Of a stretch of 64,000 nt of DNA, positions 15,788 to 22,502 are shown piece by piece. Each line of letters starts with the position of its first letter. Within the stretch, counting starts at the first letter, position 1. Made by a program: the position numbers and the translations under genes. The stretch covers positions 3,596,001 through 3,660,000 of the forward strand of contig NZ_OX638201.1 in NCBI RefSeq assembly GCF_951805225.1, written 5' to 3'. This DNA is from an uncultured Flavobacterium sp. (GTDB lineage: Bacteria > Bacteroidota > Bacteroidia > Flavobacteriales > Flavobacteriaceae). The notes beneath the pieces were generated by a model. It ran no database searches and was not told where the DNA came from. It saw only the letters and a list, made by a program, of their open reading frames with translations.

Positions 15788-15964
15788 TTATGCCATTAAC
15801 TGTTTATAACTTAACCTTTCATCAGAATTAATCAACGTAAGGTTAAATTGTTCTCCATGACTTAATTTTCGCGTATTACGACAATAAGCAAATTCATCAC
15901 AATATCTATGTAAATGTTTGTCACTTGTAAAGTGATATATTCCAATAATACCTCGTTTCTGTTT
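15788..15964 (-). pseudogene. C-terminal remnant of an IS1595/ISXO2-type transposase
   Basis: An open stretch of 58 codons ending at TAA 15788 reads GIIGIYHFTSDKHLHRYCDE, then FAYCRNTRKLSHGEQFNLTL and RLSYKQLMA. This is the conserved C-terminus of ISXO2-like transposases (GIYH..S..HL.RY.DEF..R.N.R, then LTYKxLIA). A stop lies directly upstream in frame and there is no start, so it is a decayed fragment. It marks an older insertion into the element. Confidence 0.7.
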
Positions 15965-15969
15965 TTAAG

Positions 15970-16215
15970 TTATTTTGACTGAAAATCGATTTTAAGCCTA
16001 CTTCTTATCAGGAAAGTATATTTGTCCTTACCTCCATCCAATATCTTATTAAAAAGCTTTATTTTGATTTGTTCGTCATTTATATAATTCGAAAGCTTAT
16101 TTGCCGAAGTTAATTTGGTGTTTTTGACATGATTTTCCTTTGGATTTTCCAAAACTCGAATAATAAAGTTACGATTTATTAATGCATTTGTTGGGTTGTT
16201 TGATTTCTCAGCCAT
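15970..16215 (-). CDS. 81-residue basic early-region protein
   Basis: Lys/Asn-rich and soluble, with no recognised family. The N-terminus is MAEKSNNPTNALINRNFIIR and the C-terminus TFLIRSRLKIDFQSK. It is the last gene of the early run and abuts the transposase remnant, so its 3' end may be altered. Confidence 0.4.
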   Translation of the reverse strand: MAEKSNNPTNALINRNFIIRVLENPKENHVKNTKLTSANKLSNYINDEQIKIKLFNKILDGGKDKYTFLIRSRLKIDFQSK

Positions 16216-16220
16216 TAGTC

Positions 16221-16520
16221 CTAAAGTTGATTTTGAAATTTTCTAGTTTTAAATTCTTCTTCTCTGTGATCTTGAAGCATAATTTTTAATTCGTCTGAAA
16301 GCAGATAACCATCAGGTTTCCCATTTCTATCAATGAAAATAATTAGCTCTTTAGTGGAAATATTTTTCGCAAAAAGTATAGTTCCTTCGGTTGCATTTTT
16401 TCGAGTCTCTTTTAAAATTTCATGTATTTCTTTTCGAATATAGTCGGCTGTAAATTGGCTGATAAATAAGTCTTGTAACTGCGCTTTGTTTCTTATGTAG
16501 TTTAAAGTTTTGAGATTCAT
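16221..16520 (-). CDS. 99-residue early-region protein
   Basis: Predominantly helical N-terminal half (IRKEIHEILKETRKNATEG) followed by a small beta region (ELIIFIDRNGKPDGYLLSDEL). No family recognised. It starts 63 bp after the coiled-coil gene in the same direction, 5 bp before the 81-residue gene. Probably an early accessory protein. Confidence 0.45.
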   Translation of the reverse strand: MNLKTLNYIRNKAQLQDLFISQFTADYIRKEIHEILKETRKNATEGTILFAKNISTKELIIFIDRNGKPDGYLLSDELKIMLQDHREEEFKTRKFQNQL

Positions 16521-16583
16521 AAAACATCTAGGTTTTGAATAGTTGATAGATTTGATTTATTGCTCGTTTTTTGATTGATTATT

Positions 16584-16862
16584 TTATTTTTTTTCCTTTT
16601 TCAGGAACTCACTTAATTCATGTATTCTTTTTGAAGCTGATTTAAAAAAATCAATTTTTAAATTCAGCTGAAAAATTTCTTCTTTTTTCGTACTAATAAC
16701 ATTATTCAATTTTTCGATTTCTTTTTTCTGCTCCAAATATTTATCAAGTGCGAAAAATAATATTTCAGGAGTAGTTTTAAAATTCTGATCTTTTCCCACC
16801 TTTTCAAGTTGCTTTTGTTGGGATGCTGTAAAACTTCGGATATAAGTACTTTTCTTTATCAT
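16584..16862 (-). CDS. Coiled-coil DNA-binding-type small protein
   Basis: 92 residues. The N-terminal segment (KKSTYIRSFTASQQKQLEKVG) with TTPEILFFALDKYLEQKKEI resembles small helical regulators carried by Bacteroidota plasmids and integrative elements. A long coiled coil follows (~45-92). I infer a dimeric DNA-binding or replication accessory protein, but no specific family is claimed. The 60-bp element copy C lies 13 bp upstream. Confidence 0.45.
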   Translation of the reverse strand: MIKKSTYIRSFTASQQKQLEKVGKDQNFKTTPEILFFALDKYLEQKKEIEKLNNVISTKKEEIFQLNLKIDFFKSASKRIHELSEFLKKEKK

Positions 16863-16875
16863 TGTTACTGAATTT

Positions 16876-16935
16876 GTAGACTTTTTTTAAACAGATCTGC
16901 GCCGGCACTTTGTCCAGGTTCTTAAAAAAATCTAC
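16876..16935. repeat. 60-bp GTAGA...TCTAC element, copy C
   Basis: Exactly 60 bases from GTAGACTTTTTTT to AAAAAAATCTAC. The GC-rich core (GATCTGCGCCGGCAC) and TCCAGG at element positions 38-43 match copy B in phase. It begins 13 bp before the next start and ends 4 bp after the preceding stop. Confidence 0.75.
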
Positions 16936-16939
16936 TTTT

Positions 16940-17284
16940 TTAAAGGTTAGTTATTTGTTCGTGAATCTCAGTAAAGTACTTTCTCGTAATAAATTTTTCG
17001 AATAAATTATTAGACTCAAAGTCATTACAACATTGAAGTAGAATAATTGCTTCATGAATTTTGAGTTTAAAATTTGAAAGTGATTTCGCTTGATTTTCAA
17101 TTTTCATTCTTAGCTTAAAAAAAAGAATTGTAGAAATATCTACAAATAAAACGTTCTTCATGTACTCGTTATCAACTTTGCTATTTTGGAGTTTATTAAG
17201 TGCTGTTAATCTCAATTGAGCAACAACATTTTGAAGTATTATAAAATCATGCAAATTAATTTTCTTTAGTGTTATTGTCGTCAT
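16940..17284 (-). CDS. 114-residue helical early-region protein
   Basis: All-helical in look (LHDFIILQNVVAQLRLTALNKL; SLSNFKLKIHEAIILLQCCND). No family recognised. Its start overlaps the stop of the 74-residue gene by 4 bp, so it is coupled to the replication gene cluster. Confidence 0.45.
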   Translation of the reverse strand: MTTITLKKINLHDFIILQNVVAQLRLTALNKLQNSKVDNEYMKNVLFVDISTILFFKLRMKIENQAKSLSNFKLKIHEAIILLQCCNDFESNNLFEKFITRKYFTEIHEQITNL

Positions 17285-17505
17285 AGCCTTTTTGTTGCAA
17301 TTAAATTCCCATTTTCATAGAACTGTATTACATTAGTAATTTTAGCAAGCCCGTGTTTTTCAAAGCGCCTTAACATGCTTTTTATAACAGATTCACTATT
17401 ACGCTTGTTTTGGTTAATTGGCGACCACCATACTGCATTTTTTTCTTTTGTCTTGGTAAGTATTACCATTTTAATTTTAGATTTTTCGGGAGCAAATACT
17501 GGCAT
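17281..17505 (-). CDS. 74-residue early-region protein
   Basis: Contains KSMLRRFEKHGLAKITNVIQ, a pattern consistent with a winged-helix recognition segment, followed by a short beta hairpin (FYENGNLIATKRL). It lies 18 bp downstream of the putative replication initiator and overlaps the next gene. Possibly a replication or regulatory accessory. Confidence 0.45.
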   Translation of the reverse strand: MPVFAPEKSKIKMVILTKTKEKNAVWWSPINQNKRNSESVIKSMLRRFEKHGLAKITNVIQFYENGNLIATKRL

Positions 17506-17523
17506 AGTTAAAAATTGGTTAGA

Positions 17524-19305
17524 TTAAAACTCAGATAAATTATATTGTAAAAAATCATCATCAAAAGCAACTTTAAGGCTCATTTTTAGTGACTTTTCTA
17601 AAATCATTTGTGGCAATTTTTCTAAAAATTCTGATGGTAAATTATTCTCTACATAATCATACAATTGTGGCAGTGTAGTTTTATCTTTAAAAAATCGATT
17701 TACTTCATTTTCGAATTTCTTAGCGTGATTAATGGTCACATTTCTACGAACCGCATCAGCTTCACGCTTTTTCTTTAAAATCTCATATTTGGCTTTAGAT
17801 TTTAAATGCTCATTATATTTTACCTTGGTGTATTCAAATCCTATTTCTTTAGAAGTTTTCCTTGTCATATCAAAATAATCAGCAGGAAACAAAGGATTTA
17901 CATTACTATTTTTCACAAACCATTTCCTAGCCCACTCTATCCTCCATCTGAGTTCGTGAATATCATCTACAATCGATTGTTTATTAAAAGCATCACCTGT
18001 AAAGGCTATAAATTTATTTTGCATATAAAAATTGATTGCTTTTTTCCAAGACCCCGAAAACGGCGTACTATTTCTATATATTTTAGATATGCTTTTGAAA
18101 AAATCCTGAATTATAAGTTCTCTGAAACTTTCTTTTGGCATTGTTCCGGAATAAGCTTCTTTAAACAAAATCCTAAGATCAATTGGTCTGTAGTTGTTAT
18201 ATTCGTGATTAGAGAGATTAACAGCCAATTCTTGCGGGTGCATTATCAGATTTTCAAGTTTTTCAGACAACGTATTTAAAACTTTAACATTTTCCGCGCC
18301 CCCACTGGTTGAAATTTCTTTATTGCAGGCTCGTGTTCTTGTAAAAAACAAATCAAAAGGCGTGACCGAAGGGAACTCCTTATCATGAGAAATGTTTTTA
18401 ACATTCTCATTCATTTGATATTCATTTAAATCTGTTCCAGTATTCTCATTGTTATCAGGTAAAACATTCTCGATTTCAGAAGTAACTTGCTGATTTTCAG
18501 CAGTGGTTAATTTCGAGGTTTTGAGATCTAAAACAGTCAAAATTTCGTTATTTATATGTACTTCAACGGGTCTGTTTTGACCTGAAAAATGATAATCAAC
18601 AAAAACACCGCATTCTTCTAAACGCTGTCTATGGTTACGCACAGTCTTTTTACAGAGATCTAAACTGGTTACTCCATTGCGTTGCAATGCAGTTACTAAA
18701 AACGAGTTAATTTTAAATTCTTCAATTGGTCTAATTGCTGTAACTCTCAATCTCATGTATTGGTCGTTACGTTTCATTAATTGAGAATTATATAGATGCA
18801 AAAGATTCTGAAATACCAATTCTGTAGCGTATTTTACAGTTTGAATTTTCTTTTTCTCAATAATCAAACCGTGGTCTTTCATAAAAGCATCTGCTTGCAC
18901 GTTATAGGCTCTAGGTTTAAGTAATTTGCTTTTTTGTAAAAAAACTTTTGAAAATTCTCTTTGTATATCGGTTAGTGTATTTTCGATTAAAAATCTCTTA
19001 ACAAAAGCATTATGTTTTTCTGTTAACTCATTTTCCGCAATCGTTTTGAAGTTATAGGCAGAAATATACTTTCGGTAGTTATCCATCGTGATACTAAATG
19101 CATCCAAACTAATTGCAGGATAAACAGCCATTATTCGCTTTTCAGGTTGCAGGGAAATTGCAACGTTTGTTGCAATGTTATTTTCTTCTGTTTTCTTTTC
19201 AGTTGTATTACCAAAACCAAAAAGGTTAGATGCTAACGAAAAAACTTTGGAATCTAAACTTTGTTTACTCATAATTACTTTTTCTAACCTTTCAGCATCG
19301 GGCAT
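17524..19305 (-). CDS. Putative replication initiator (winged-helix protein)
   Basis: 593 residues. The start may be ATG 19305 or the downstream ATG 19272 (MSKQSLDSKV). The long helical N-terminus contains a winged-helix-like segment near 200-255 (VTSLDLCKKTVRNHRQRLEECGVFVDYHF, given here as consecutive parts of one motif: VTSLDLCKKTVRN, HRQRLEECGV). An acidic spacer (~275-320), a helical middle and a Lys-rich C-terminus follow. No HUH or primase motif is visible. Being the largest early gene among small plasmid-like proteins, it most likely recruits replication machinery to the element's origin. A hairpin (19290-19314) sits at the start region. The function is inferred. Confidence 0.5.
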   Translation of the reverse strand: MPDAERLEKVIMSKQSLDSKVFSLASNLFGFGNTTEKKTEENNIATNVAISLQPEKRIMAVYPAISLDAFSITMDNYRKYISAYNFKTIAENELTEKHNAFVKRFLIENTLTDIQREFSKVFLQKSKLLKPRAYNVQADAFMKDHGLIIEKKKIQTVKYATELVFQNLLHLYNSQLMKRNDQYMRLRVTAIRPIEEFKINSFLVTALQRNGVTSLDLCKKTVRNHRQRLEECGVFVDYHFSGQNRPVEVHINNEILTVLDLKTSKLTTAENQQVTSEIENVLPDNNENTGTDLNEYQMNENVKNISHDKEFPSVTPFDLFFTRTRACNKEISTSGGAENVKVLNTLSEKLENLIMHPQELAVNLSNHEYNNYRPIDLRILFKEAYSGTMPKESFRELIIQDFFKSISKIYRNSTPFSGSWKKAINFYMQNKFIAFTGDAFNKQSIVDDIHELRWRIEWARKWFVKNSNVNPLFPADYFDMTRKTSKEIGFEYTKVKYNEHLKSKAKYEILKKKREADAVRRNVTINHAKKFENEVNRFFKDKTTLPQLYDYVENNLPSEFLEKLPQMILEKSLKMSLKVAFDDDFLQYNLSEF

Positions 19306-19353
19306 TTACGCCCGAATGCGTCTAGGGATTTTCAGCTTTTGCTGGACGTATTT

Positions 19354-19560
19354 TTATGTTCTCTTTTTATTGAATTGAGTTGTTAAAAGTCTTTCGGTAA
19401 CACTCTCTAGTGTCCAGTTTTCTAACACCGTTTTCTTTTTAGCTTTTTTAGGTAATGGTTTTCCAAATTCATTATCAATACAAACAGCAAGTTCTTTCAG
19501 TTCCTCAGGGGAAAGAAAGATCTTTGCATTGTTGAATATTGATAATACTTTGGGATTCAT
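19354..19560 (-). CDS. 68-residue early protein
   Basis: A helical N-terminus (LSPEELKELAVCIDNEFGK) and basic PLPKKAKKK linker precede a short helix. No family recognised. Adjacent to similar small genes between the repressor and the replication initiator, so it is an early-expressed accessory. Confidence 0.45.
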   Translation of the reverse strand: MNPKVLSIFNNAKIFLSPEELKELAVCIDNEFGKPLPKKAKKKTVLENWTLESVTERLLTTQFNKKRT

Positions 19561-19566
19561 TGAAGT

Positions 19567-19824
19567 TTATTTTTTTGAAAGCTTTTTACGTTTCAAAGCC
19601 ATAGCTTTTTTAGCTTTAATCGTCTTATTTACTAGTTGCATGATTGCTAATTCTACAATCTCGTTTTCACGAAAACCATTTGTTATCATACGAATACTAT
19701 CGACAGAGAAATCTTTATTCTTCTCATTTTTAATACCTATTTTTTTTAAATGAGGCATCACTTTAGGTGTATATTGATGTCCTAGTATTTCAATAATTAA
19801 TTTTTTTTCCTTTTTAGAAATCAT
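19567..19824 (-). CDS. Small HTH-like early protein (Cro-like candidate)
   Basis: 85 residues. The segment FSVDSIRMITNGFRENEIVELAI resembles the recognition part of small Bacteroidota phage regulators (a Cro/XRE-like helix-turn-helix). The C-terminus is Lys-rich. It is the second gene of the leftward early operon, opposite the repressor, where Cro-type proteins usually lie. Overlaps the next gene by 4 bp. Confidence 0.45.
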   Translation of the reverse strand: MISKKEKKLIIEILGHQYTPKVMPHLKKIGIKNEKNKDFSVDSIRMITNGFRENEIVELAIMQLVNKTIKAKKAMALKRKKLSKK

Positions 19825-20030
19825 ATCTCAAATTGTATTTGATAGTTATAGATTTTCTGTAATTCTTTAATATCTCTATTTTGTAAATCATCATCGTACG
19901 GTACAAAAACAGTTTTAATATTTGCGCTAAATCTCACCCCTGCTTTTCTTAGTTTTTGATGCAAGCGGTATCGTCTATTTTCTTTAGCTGTCCTTATGGA
20001 TTTCCGTAAAACTTGGCACTCGTTTTGCAT
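19821..20030 (-). CDS. 69-residue basic first early protein
   Basis: Basic N-terminal helix (LRKSIRTAKENRRYRLHQKLRK) and a short beta tail. No family recognised. As the first leftward gene after the repressor/operator gap it may be immediate early. Confidence 0.4.
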   Translation of the reverse strand: MQNECQVLRKSIRTAKENRRYRLHQKLRKAGVRFSANIKTVFVPYDDDLQNRDIKELQKIYNYQIQFEI

Positions 20031-20162
20031 TACTTTTGACTATTATGATTCCTACAAAAAAATTAAAATATTTGCTATGCGATTTTTAGTATATTCGTGG
20101 TTATGTGCTTTAACAGCATTTGTAATACATCTGTTATGTTTCAACGATGTAAATATAAACAT

Positions 20163-20194
20163 ATTTCTTTACTATAAACAAATTTCTTTACTAT
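20163..20194 (+). promoter_or_regulatory. Direct repeat overlapping the repressor start
   Basis: ATTTCTTTACTAT occurs at 20163-20175 and again at 20182-20194, 19 bp apart start to start (nearly two helical turns). The second copy runs into the ATG at 20193. Binding there would block the repressor's own start region and could govern the divergent early promoter. An operator is the simplest reading. Confidence 0.5.
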
Positions 20195-20606
20195 GAATGG
20201 TAATTTTTTAAAAGAAAAATTACAACTTCTTGATATTCAATTGGTTGATTTATCTAAAAATCTAAACATAACGCCCCAAAGTCTGAATAGCAGGTTCAAA
20301 ACAAAGGATGTTACGATTAGTTTTTTGATTGAATTATGCGAAGCTGTAAAGAAAAGTCCTTATTACTTTCTAAAAGGAAGCGAATACGAAAAGTATTTTG
20401 TTTTAAATGATAGTGTCCTTAAAAGTGATGTTCCAACGGAAAATAGTACTGTCATTTCAGAAAAAGTAAAATTATTAGAAGAGCAAAACCAATTATTAAA
20501 AGACAATAAAGAACAATTGCAAGAAATGATCATTCTTTATAAAGAAAAAATAAAAACTTTAGAAAGTAATATAAGCGGAAATTCAGATCGAAGTCAGATC
20601 GCCTAG
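20193..20606 (+). CDS. Element repressor (HTH plus coiled coil)
   Basis: 137 residues. An N-terminal helix-turn-helix of CI/XRE type (VDLSKNLNITPQSLNSRFKT, FLIELCEAVKKSPYYFLKG) is followed by a Ser/Thr linker and a C-terminal coiled coil (~85-125). It is transcribed divergently from the early genes, with a 162-bp intergenic region carrying direct repeats. No peptidase domain is present, so induction would not use LexA-like self-cleavage. It probably keeps the element dormant. Confidence 0.62.
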   Translation: MNGNFLKEKLQLLDIQLVDLSKNLNITPQSLNSRFKTKDVTISFLIELCEAVKKSPYYFLKGSEYEKYFVLNDSVLKSDVPTENSTVISEKVKLLEEQNQLLKDNKEQLQEMIILYKEKIKTLESNISGNSDRSQIA

Positions 20607-20652
20607 CAATTTGCAAGTGGTTTGGAATATAAATTGAATAATCACTAATAAT

Positions 20653-20712
20653 GTAGATTACTTTGGCGAACTTGAATAAAGTATGCATATTTTCAATTTT
20701 CAAAAAAACTAC
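20653..20712. repeat. Possible diverged fourth 60-bp GTAG...CTAC element
   Basis: The span from GTAGATTACT to AAAAAACTAC is also exactly 60 bases, and its terminal inverted repeat extends outward (ATAATGTAG / CTACATTAT). The core lacks CCTGGA and the long T/A arms, so it may be a diverged copy or coincidence. Confidence 0.3.
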
Positions 20713-20740
20713 ATTATCAAAACCAAATAAAAAAACCACT

Positions 20741-21007
20741 ATGCCAAAAGCTTACACTTTCAAAAAAGAAAAAGACACACACGAAATCCATATATATGAA
20801 GGTAATTTTACTGATACACCTACACCATGTAATTCAGACCCACAAAGTATTTGCAAAGACCCGAACAAAGCTACTAGCTTAAACATACCTAATGCAGTAT
20901 GTTTAAATGAAAATGAAGCGAGGCAAAAAGCATCTGAAATTGGACGAAATGTATGTGGCGTTTGTGTAAGCCATTTATACACAACATATAAAAAATCTTC
21001 TAAATAA
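20741..21007 (+). CDS. Small Cys-containing protein beside the repressor
   Basis: 88 residues from ATG 20741. An upstream ATG at 20663 would add an unlikely leader. It carries Cys in CNSDPQSICKDP, AVCLNENEARQKA and CGVCVSHLY, so metal binding or disulfides are possible. No family recognised. Lying between the repressor and the attachment site, it fits an independently expressed cargo gene. Confidence 0.5.
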   Translation: MPKAYTFKKEKDTHEIHIYEGNFTDTPTPCNSDPQSICKDPNKATSLNIPNAVCLNENEARQKASEIGRNVCGVCVSHLYTTYKKSSK

Positions 21008-21082
21008 TATAAATTCTCTTAATTACTTAATATTAGACTTTTCCACAAACTAAAAAATCATTAGAAAAATATAGCAATATAC

Positions 21083-21673
21083 ATGTCTGAAGAAAACAAG
21101 AAAATAGCAAACGAAGAGAACACGTTAGAAGAGCAAAAAAGAATAGAACAAGAATGGAACGAATTTAGAACAGCTGTTTACGAAACTAAATCCAAGAGTC
21201 AAGATGATTTTGAAAAATACATTAATCTTATTGGATCAGGTGGGTTAGGTTTAACAATAGCGTTTTTCGATAAAATTGTACAGATAAACATAGCCATCTA
21301 CCTAATTTTAATTGTTATTGGATGGTTTCTATTAGCATTTACTTTATTAATAAATCTAATTTCACATTATAAATCGATTCAATATTCTGACCGGACAATT
21401 TCAGAAATCAATGATAAAGAATATGACGAAATTTTAACTAATGTTGGAAAAAGAAATAAAACTATCAATATACTAAATGGAATATCTCTTTTTTCATTAA
21501 TTAGTGGTGTATCATTAATAATACTTTTTGTAATACTTAACATATACAACATGAGCGACAATCAAAAACCAACTCCAAATCAACAACCGAAACCTTCTAC
21601 TCAAGAAAAAGGTAGAACAACTCCTAGTCCTCCAAGAAACACTCCTGCCCCAGCTAACCCACAAAAAAAATAA
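21083..21673 (+). CDS. Two-TM membrane protein with Pro-rich tail
   Basis: 196 residues. A charged N-terminal helix is followed by TM segments at ~60-90 (IAIYLILIVIGWFLLAFTLLI) and ~137-157 (LFSLISGVSLIILFVILNI) and a Pro/Gln/Lys-rich C-terminus (~165-196). The N-terminus MSEENK is shared with the small gene directly downstream. Its position suggests a lysogenic-conversion or superinfection-exclusion gene, but no family is recognised. Confidence 0.5.
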   Translation: MSEENKKIANEENTLEEQKRIEQEWNEFRTAVYETKSKSQDDFEKYINLIGSGGLGLTIAFFDKIVQINIAIYLILIVIGWFLLAFTLLINLISHYKSIQYSDRTISEINDKEYDEILTNVGKRNKTINILNGISLFSLISGVSLIILFVILNIYNMSDNQKPTPNQQPKPSTQEKGRTTPSPPRNTPAPANPQKK

Positions 21674-21676
21674 TTT

Positions 21677-21832
21677 ATGAGCGAAGAAAATAAGGCTAAA
21701 ATTAATACTCTTGGTAACAAGATTACGACATCAACAACTAAAGCTGTTGGTTTAGCAAGATCAATTCCTACACCATCAAACGCCCTTAAACCTAAAACAA
21801 CGGTAGTATCAAAGCCAAATGATAAAAAGTAG
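21677..21832 (+). CDS. 51-residue basic peptide next to the attachment site
   Basis: The frame opens 3 bp after the previous stop: MSEENKAKINTLGNKITTST, Thr/Lys/Pro-rich to the end. It begins with the same MSEENK as the preceding membrane protein and resembles that protein's Pro-rich tail in composition. No known family. It is the last gene before the att remnant. Confidence 0.45.
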   Translation: MSEENKAKINTLGNKITTSTTKAVGLARSIPTPSNALKPKTTVVSKPNDKK

Positions 21833-21989
21833 ATAATTTTTAAAAATCAATTCAATTAAAAAATAATTTAAAAGCTACTTTAAATTAATATACAAACAGA
21901 ACACTCAAACGAACACGATTTGTGCTTTTTTAAATAAACAAGACATTGTAAACCCAAGAATTTAGTAAGAGTTAGGGTACCCTTTCAAA

Positions 21990-22031
21990 TTCATAACCCT
22001 GAGGTCACGGGTTCAACTCCCGTCCTCGCTA
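21990..22031 (+). other. tRNA 3' fragment (CAT anticodon), right attachment-site remnant
   Basis: The sequence starts at the anticodon loop (TTCATAA) and continues with CCCTG, variable AGGTC, a complete T arm (ACGGG-TTCAACT-CCCGT), acceptor strand CCTCGCT and discriminator A. No matching 5' strand (AGCGAGG or similar) lies upstream, so the 5' half is missing. The CCC after the loop recalls initiator tRNA-fMet. This is what tRNA-targeting integration leaves at the distal end; the complete tRNA should be at the left end, outside the window. Confidence 0.78.
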
Positions 22032-22040
22032 CAAAAAGTA

Positions 22041-22073
22041 AAACCCTTAAACAGAAATGTTTAAGGGTTTTTT
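22041..22073 (+). terminator. tRNA terminator
   Basis: AAACCCTTAAAC pairs with GTTTAAGGGTTT, followed by a T-run, ten bases after the tRNA fragment. It would be the original host terminator of the interrupted tRNA gene. Confidence 0.75.
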
Positions 22074-22272
22074 ATTTAGAATACTTTCTCATTAAATATA
22101 AATTACCCTAAAATAACACCAAGATTCTTGGTTCATTTTAGAAATATTTTTACAATTTTCCATGAAAGGTCTGTGAGAACAATCTTTTATTTTTATTAAG
22201 TTCACTAACGACAGACTCACGTTAGTAAAAATATTAGGTGGTGTTTCCAAGATAAAAAAAACATCTTTATAG

Positions 22273-22440
22273 AAAGACAGACAATTAAATACTATTGAGA
22301 TACCTCAACAATTTTTATTAAAACATAAGAAATCTCATTTAGAAGTAATTCAAGAGAAAAATTATTCAATTAGAAAACTTGAATCTATTACTAATTTATC
22401 AAATAATAGTAGCGTCAAGATTAGAAAAATGTTATTATAA
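22273..22440 (+). pseudogene. Remnant resembling the C-terminal HTH of a resolvase
   Basis: The open stretch after TAG 22270 reads HLEVIQEKNYSIRKLESITN and LSNNSSVKIRKML before TAA 22440. SIRKLxxITNLSxxSxxKIxKML looks like the HTH_7 tail of serine recombinases (SIREIAxxLGVSxxTVxRxL). There is no start codon. It may be a decayed recombinase from an earlier insertion at this tRNA. Weak evidence. Confidence 0.35.
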
Positions 22441-22502
22441 ATAAATTCGAGCATTCAATATTGTAAGAAAAAATATTCTATATATTTGATTAAAACAAAA
22501 TC

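Larger units (their letters stand above)
1..22031. mobile_element. Right part of an integrated virus-like element (putative non-tailed prophage)
   Basis: The block is bounded on the right by the 3' half of a CAT-anticodon tRNA. The left end is outside the window. Gene order is phage-like: a rightward repressor, leftward early and replication genes, and a leftward late module with capsid candidate, lysis cassette and receptor-binding proteins. At least eight late products carry an obvious hydrophobic segment. I see no terminase, portal, tape-measure, tail-tube or sheath gene in 22 kb, so a tailed phage is unlikely unless all of those lie to the left. By analogy, small membrane proteins plus PG-binding and lytic proteins fit membrane-containing icosahedral viruses. 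No integrase is visible. Confidence 0.72.
21833..22502. other. Right junction of the element
   Basis: This 670-bp gap holds 157 bp of element DNA, the tRNA 3' fragment (21990-22031), its terminator (22041-22073), a recombinase-like remnant (22273-22440) and the leader of the AbiH gene. Nothing else recognisable is present. Confidence 0.6.

Noticed and set aside
16876..16935. Xer/dif-like sites for the 60-bp elements
   Set aside because: A 28-bp dif with XerC/XerD arms is not recognisable; the elements are 60 bp with long T/A arms.
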